This document shows, one piece after another, positions 5,634 through 5,811 of a stretch of DNA of 5,811 nucleotides. The stretch is from positions 1-5,811 of the forward strand of contig JANXBB010000161.1 of NCBI GenBank assembly GCA_025061975.1, read 5' to 3'. Below the pieces are notes generated by a model that was not told where the DNA came from, made no database searches, and saw nothing but the letters and a program-made list of their open reading frames with translations. This stretch comes from Caldifarciminota bacterium. GTDB lineage: Bacteria; Hydrothermota; Tepidihabitantia; Tepidihabitantales; CAIPLT01. Position numbers and translations under genes: made by a program. How positions within the stretch are numbered: position 1 is the first letter of the stretch; every line of letters begins with the position of its first letter.

Positions 5634-5811
5634 ATCTATAAATCTTCGGTTTTTCTTTTCCTAAAAATACAGAAAAAACTCCGCCGGCTAAAGCACGCAT
5701 TTCTTCTTCTCCAGGAAAAACTAAAATTCTTTTGTTAAGACACAAAATCCAATTTTTTATACTTTTTATAAGTTCTTTTTCATATGCTAATCCCCCGCTT
5801 ATAATAACAGC
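5632..5811 (-). CDS. buk: Butyrate kinase family protein, C-terminus (partial)
   Basis: The frame is open from the right edge (5811) to TAA at 5634-5632 and gives the last 59 residues. It starts AVIISGGLAYEKELI, the glycine-rich nucleotide-binding strand near the C-terminus of acetate/butyrate kinases (ASKHA fold). It continues with VFPGEEEMRALAGGVFSVFLG, which matches the Buk C-terminal signature of the form YPGE-E-EALA-G. Butyrate kinases make ATP from acyl phosphate, including branched-chain acyl phosphates. Lying 11 bases upstream of iorA, it would convert the acyl phosphate formed from the Ior product into acid plus ATP. A phosphate acyltransferase (Ptb) is needed to link them and may lie beyond the edge. 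The frame is too short to separate Buk from branched-chain acid kinase variants. Confidence 0.85.
   Translation of the reverse strand, partial: AVIISGGLAYEKELIKSIKNWILCLNKRILVFPGEEEMRALAGGVFSVFLGKEKPKIYR

Overview
The window is AT-rich bacterial DNA with mostly tight gene spacing, except for one roughly 400-base gap near the left end. The mix of genes is a peptide-fermentation operon (indolepyruvate:ferredoxin oxidoreductase plus butyrate kinase), a UgpB-like lipoprotein, and a secreted protein whose tail resembles a type IX secretion (T9SS) sorting domain. This suggests an anaerobic, amino-acid-fermenting diderm, and would fit a candidate phylum such as WOR-3/Stahlbacteria. That placement is an inference from gene content; no rRNA or marker gene is present to confirm it.

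Layout. Positions 1-74 hold the first 24 codons of an unrecognised minus-strand gene, with a strong Shine-Dalgarno (SD) sequence and a promoter whose -10 lies inside a palindrome. Positions 75-478 hold no protein gene. The right end of this gap carries a consensus sigma-70-type promoter on the + strand (394-421), a 20-bp palindrome in its spacer, and a strong intrinsic terminator only about 30 bases downstream (454-480). The predicted RNA is about 53 nt and contains a copy of the 16S rRNA 3' end, the anti-Shine-Dalgarno ATCACCTCCTTT. Next come an orphan UgpB-like substrate-binding lipoprotein (479-1744, minus) and a divergent SAM-dependent methyltransferase (1810-2577, plus). Both appear to be transcribed as leaderless or nearly leaderless mRNAs from promoters packed into a 65-base gap.

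The right half is one minus-strand operon read right to left: butyrate kinase (C-terminus only, 5632-5811), iorA (3899-5620), iorB (3296-3886) and a secreted protein (2574-3299) joined to iorB by an ATGA overlap. IorAB oxidises 2-oxoacids from transaminated aromatic amino acids to acyl-CoA and reduced ferredoxin. A butyrate-kinase-type enzyme makes ATP from the matching acyl phosphate, so the pair is a substrate-level-phosphorylation module. The secreted protein has no obvious role in that pathway. The operon collides tail to tail with the methyltransferase gene, and the two stop codons share the palindrome TTAA with no terminator between them.

The best candidate for something undescribed is the mini-transcription unit at 394-480: promoter, operator-like palindrome, anti-SD RNA and terminator in under 90 bases.
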